NCBI GenBank assembly: GCA_021791895.1
Contig: JAJYVS010000012.1
Location: 1 to 64,000 of the forward strand
Source of the DNA: Actinomycetes bacterium
GTDB taxonomy: Bacteria; Actinomycetota; Acidimicrobiia; Acidimicrobiales; RAAP-2
Direction: 5' to 3'
Length of the DNA stretch: 64,000 nt
Below the pieces are notes generated by a model. The model had not been told where the DNA came from. It was given only the letters and a program-made list of their open reading frames with translations, and searched no databases. Shown here piece by piece: positions 63,628 through 64,000 of this stretch. Both the position numbers and the translations under genes were made by a program. How positions within the stretch are numbered: position 1 is the first letter of the stretch; each line of letters begins with the position of its first letter.

Positions 63628-63648
63628 TACGGTTCTCTCTCGACGACG

Positions 63649-63723
63649 CGGGGCGTAGCGCAGTCTGGTTAGCGCACGTGCTTTGGGAGCACGAGGTCCC
63701 CGGTTCAAATCCGGGCGCCCCGA
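63649..63723 (+). tRNA. tRNA-Pro (anticodon UGG)
   Basis: A full cloverleaf: acceptor stem CGGGGCG/CGCCCCG with discriminator A, D-arm GTAGCGCAGTCTGGTTAGCGC, anticodon stem CGTGC/GCACG with loop TTTGGGA (anticodon TGG), T-arm CCCGG-TTCAAAT-CCGGG. The 3' CCA is not encoded. It reads CCA and, by wobble, other proline codons. Confidence 0.95.
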
Positions 63724-63746
63724 CTCCCCGCCGCCGTAGCCGACCC

Positions 63747-63789
63747 TCCCCGGACCCCGTCGAGCCGGTGGCCCGAGGGGGTCCGGGGA
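63747..63789. terminator. Hairpin between tRNA-Pro and dedA
   Basis: Perfect 12-base arms (TCCCCGGACCCC / GGGGTCCGGGGA) with a 19-base loop sit 23 bases after the tRNA and two bases from the convergent DedA stop. It could end transcription from both sides; there is no T-run. Confidence 0.55.
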
Positions 63790-63790
63790 C

Positions 63791-64000
63791 TCAGCGGTCC
63801 ACTTCGGGCACGCCCACGTTCTCCCCGCTCGTCTCCTCGGCCGCCCGGCGACGGGCCCGACGGGTCCGCCACAGGTGGAACCCGCCCGCCCCCACCACCA
63901 AGACGCCGGCCACCACGTAGGTCCAGATCCCGATGACGTGGAGGGCGTGCTGGTAGGCGGTCCCGACGGCGTAGCCGATGAGCGTGTAAAGGGTCGCCCA
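63791..64000 (-). CDS. DedA family membrane protein, C-terminal fragment (cut by window end)
   Basis: The last 69 residues of a DedA (SNARE-associated/VTT) family protein: LYTLIGYAVGTAYQHALHVI, then a final helix GIWTYVVAGVLVVGAGGFHL, then a basic and acidic tail ending in VPEVDR. The W-A-T-L-Y-x-L-I-G-Y-x-x-G pattern is typical of the DedA C-terminal half. Family members are flippases or transporters for membrane phospholipids and undecaprenyl phosphate (some members, by recent work). The 5' part lies outside the window. Confidence 0.8.
   Translation of the reverse strand, partial: WATLYTLIGYAVGTAYQHALHVIGIWTYVVAGVLVVGAGGFHLWRTRRARRRAAEETSGENVGVPEVDR

Overview
The window is a high-GC chromosomal segment of an actinobacterium. 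The supporting signs are very high GC at third codon positions, a response regulator / histidine kinase / GerMN-lipoprotein module resembling MtrA-MtrB-LpqB, a class II DAHP synthase, an IdeR/DtxR-type regulator with a CPHGNPIP motif, an RNase E/G next to rplU-rpmA-obg, an MDMPI_N/DinB-like protein, and many GTG and TTG starts. With mreBCD, the MEP isoprenoid genes and a short type-3 prolyl-tRNA synthetase, a deep lineage such as Acidimicrobiia is my best guess (inference, not proven). Almost everything is housekeeping. There is no CRISPR array, phage, insertion sequence or rRNA operon. No gene-free stretch exceeds 300 bases; the longest is 55599-55854.

Region 1 (1-27.7 kb, all minus strand; transcription runs from high to low coordinates): xerC, rpsB, tsf, pyrH, frr, cdsA, dxr, rseP, ispG, proS, rimP, nusA, ylxR, then a five-gene peptide-type ABC transporter, then infB, rbfA, truB, ribF, rpsO, pnp and an M16 peptidase cut by the window edge. 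This is the widespread translation / RNA decay / isoprenoid gene order, with the transporter inserted between ylxR and infB.

Region 2 (27.9-30.7 kb, plus strand): a two-component system followed by a GerMN lipoprotein, probably an envelope-stress or cell-wall module.

Region 3 (30.7-46.4 kb, mostly minus strand): the conserved backbone rng - rplU - rpmA - obg - proB - proA - nadD - rsfS, interrupted by extra genes: a NUDIX hydrolase and a class II DAHP synthase (both plus strand), a DtxR-family regulator, an alpha/beta hydrolase, an orphan molybdenum-hydroxylase large subunit, a MoxR ATPase with a VWA protein (CoxD/CoxE-like), and a small membrane protein in the nadD-rsfS gap. The hydrolase / Mo-hydroxylase / MoxR / VWA set wrapped around proA is the best candidate here for an under-described system.

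Region 4 (46.4-55.6 kb, minus strand): DUF2344 protein and TIGR03960-type radical SAM protein (a conserved pair of unknown function), a P-loop kinase with atypical codon use, an amidohydrolase, then the rod-shape operon mreB-mreC-mreD-PBP2.

Region 5 (55.6-64 kb): a MetE-C/epoxyalkane-CoM-transferase-like protein (plus), ndk, folC, clpX, clpP, tig and an MDMPI_N-like protein (minus), a zinc-ribbon miniprotein and tRNA-Pro(UGG) (plus), and the C-terminus of a DedA protein (minus, cut by the window end). Start/stop overlaps of the GTGA, ATGA, TTGA or TGATG type recur throughout, so translational coupling appears to be a general strategy here.
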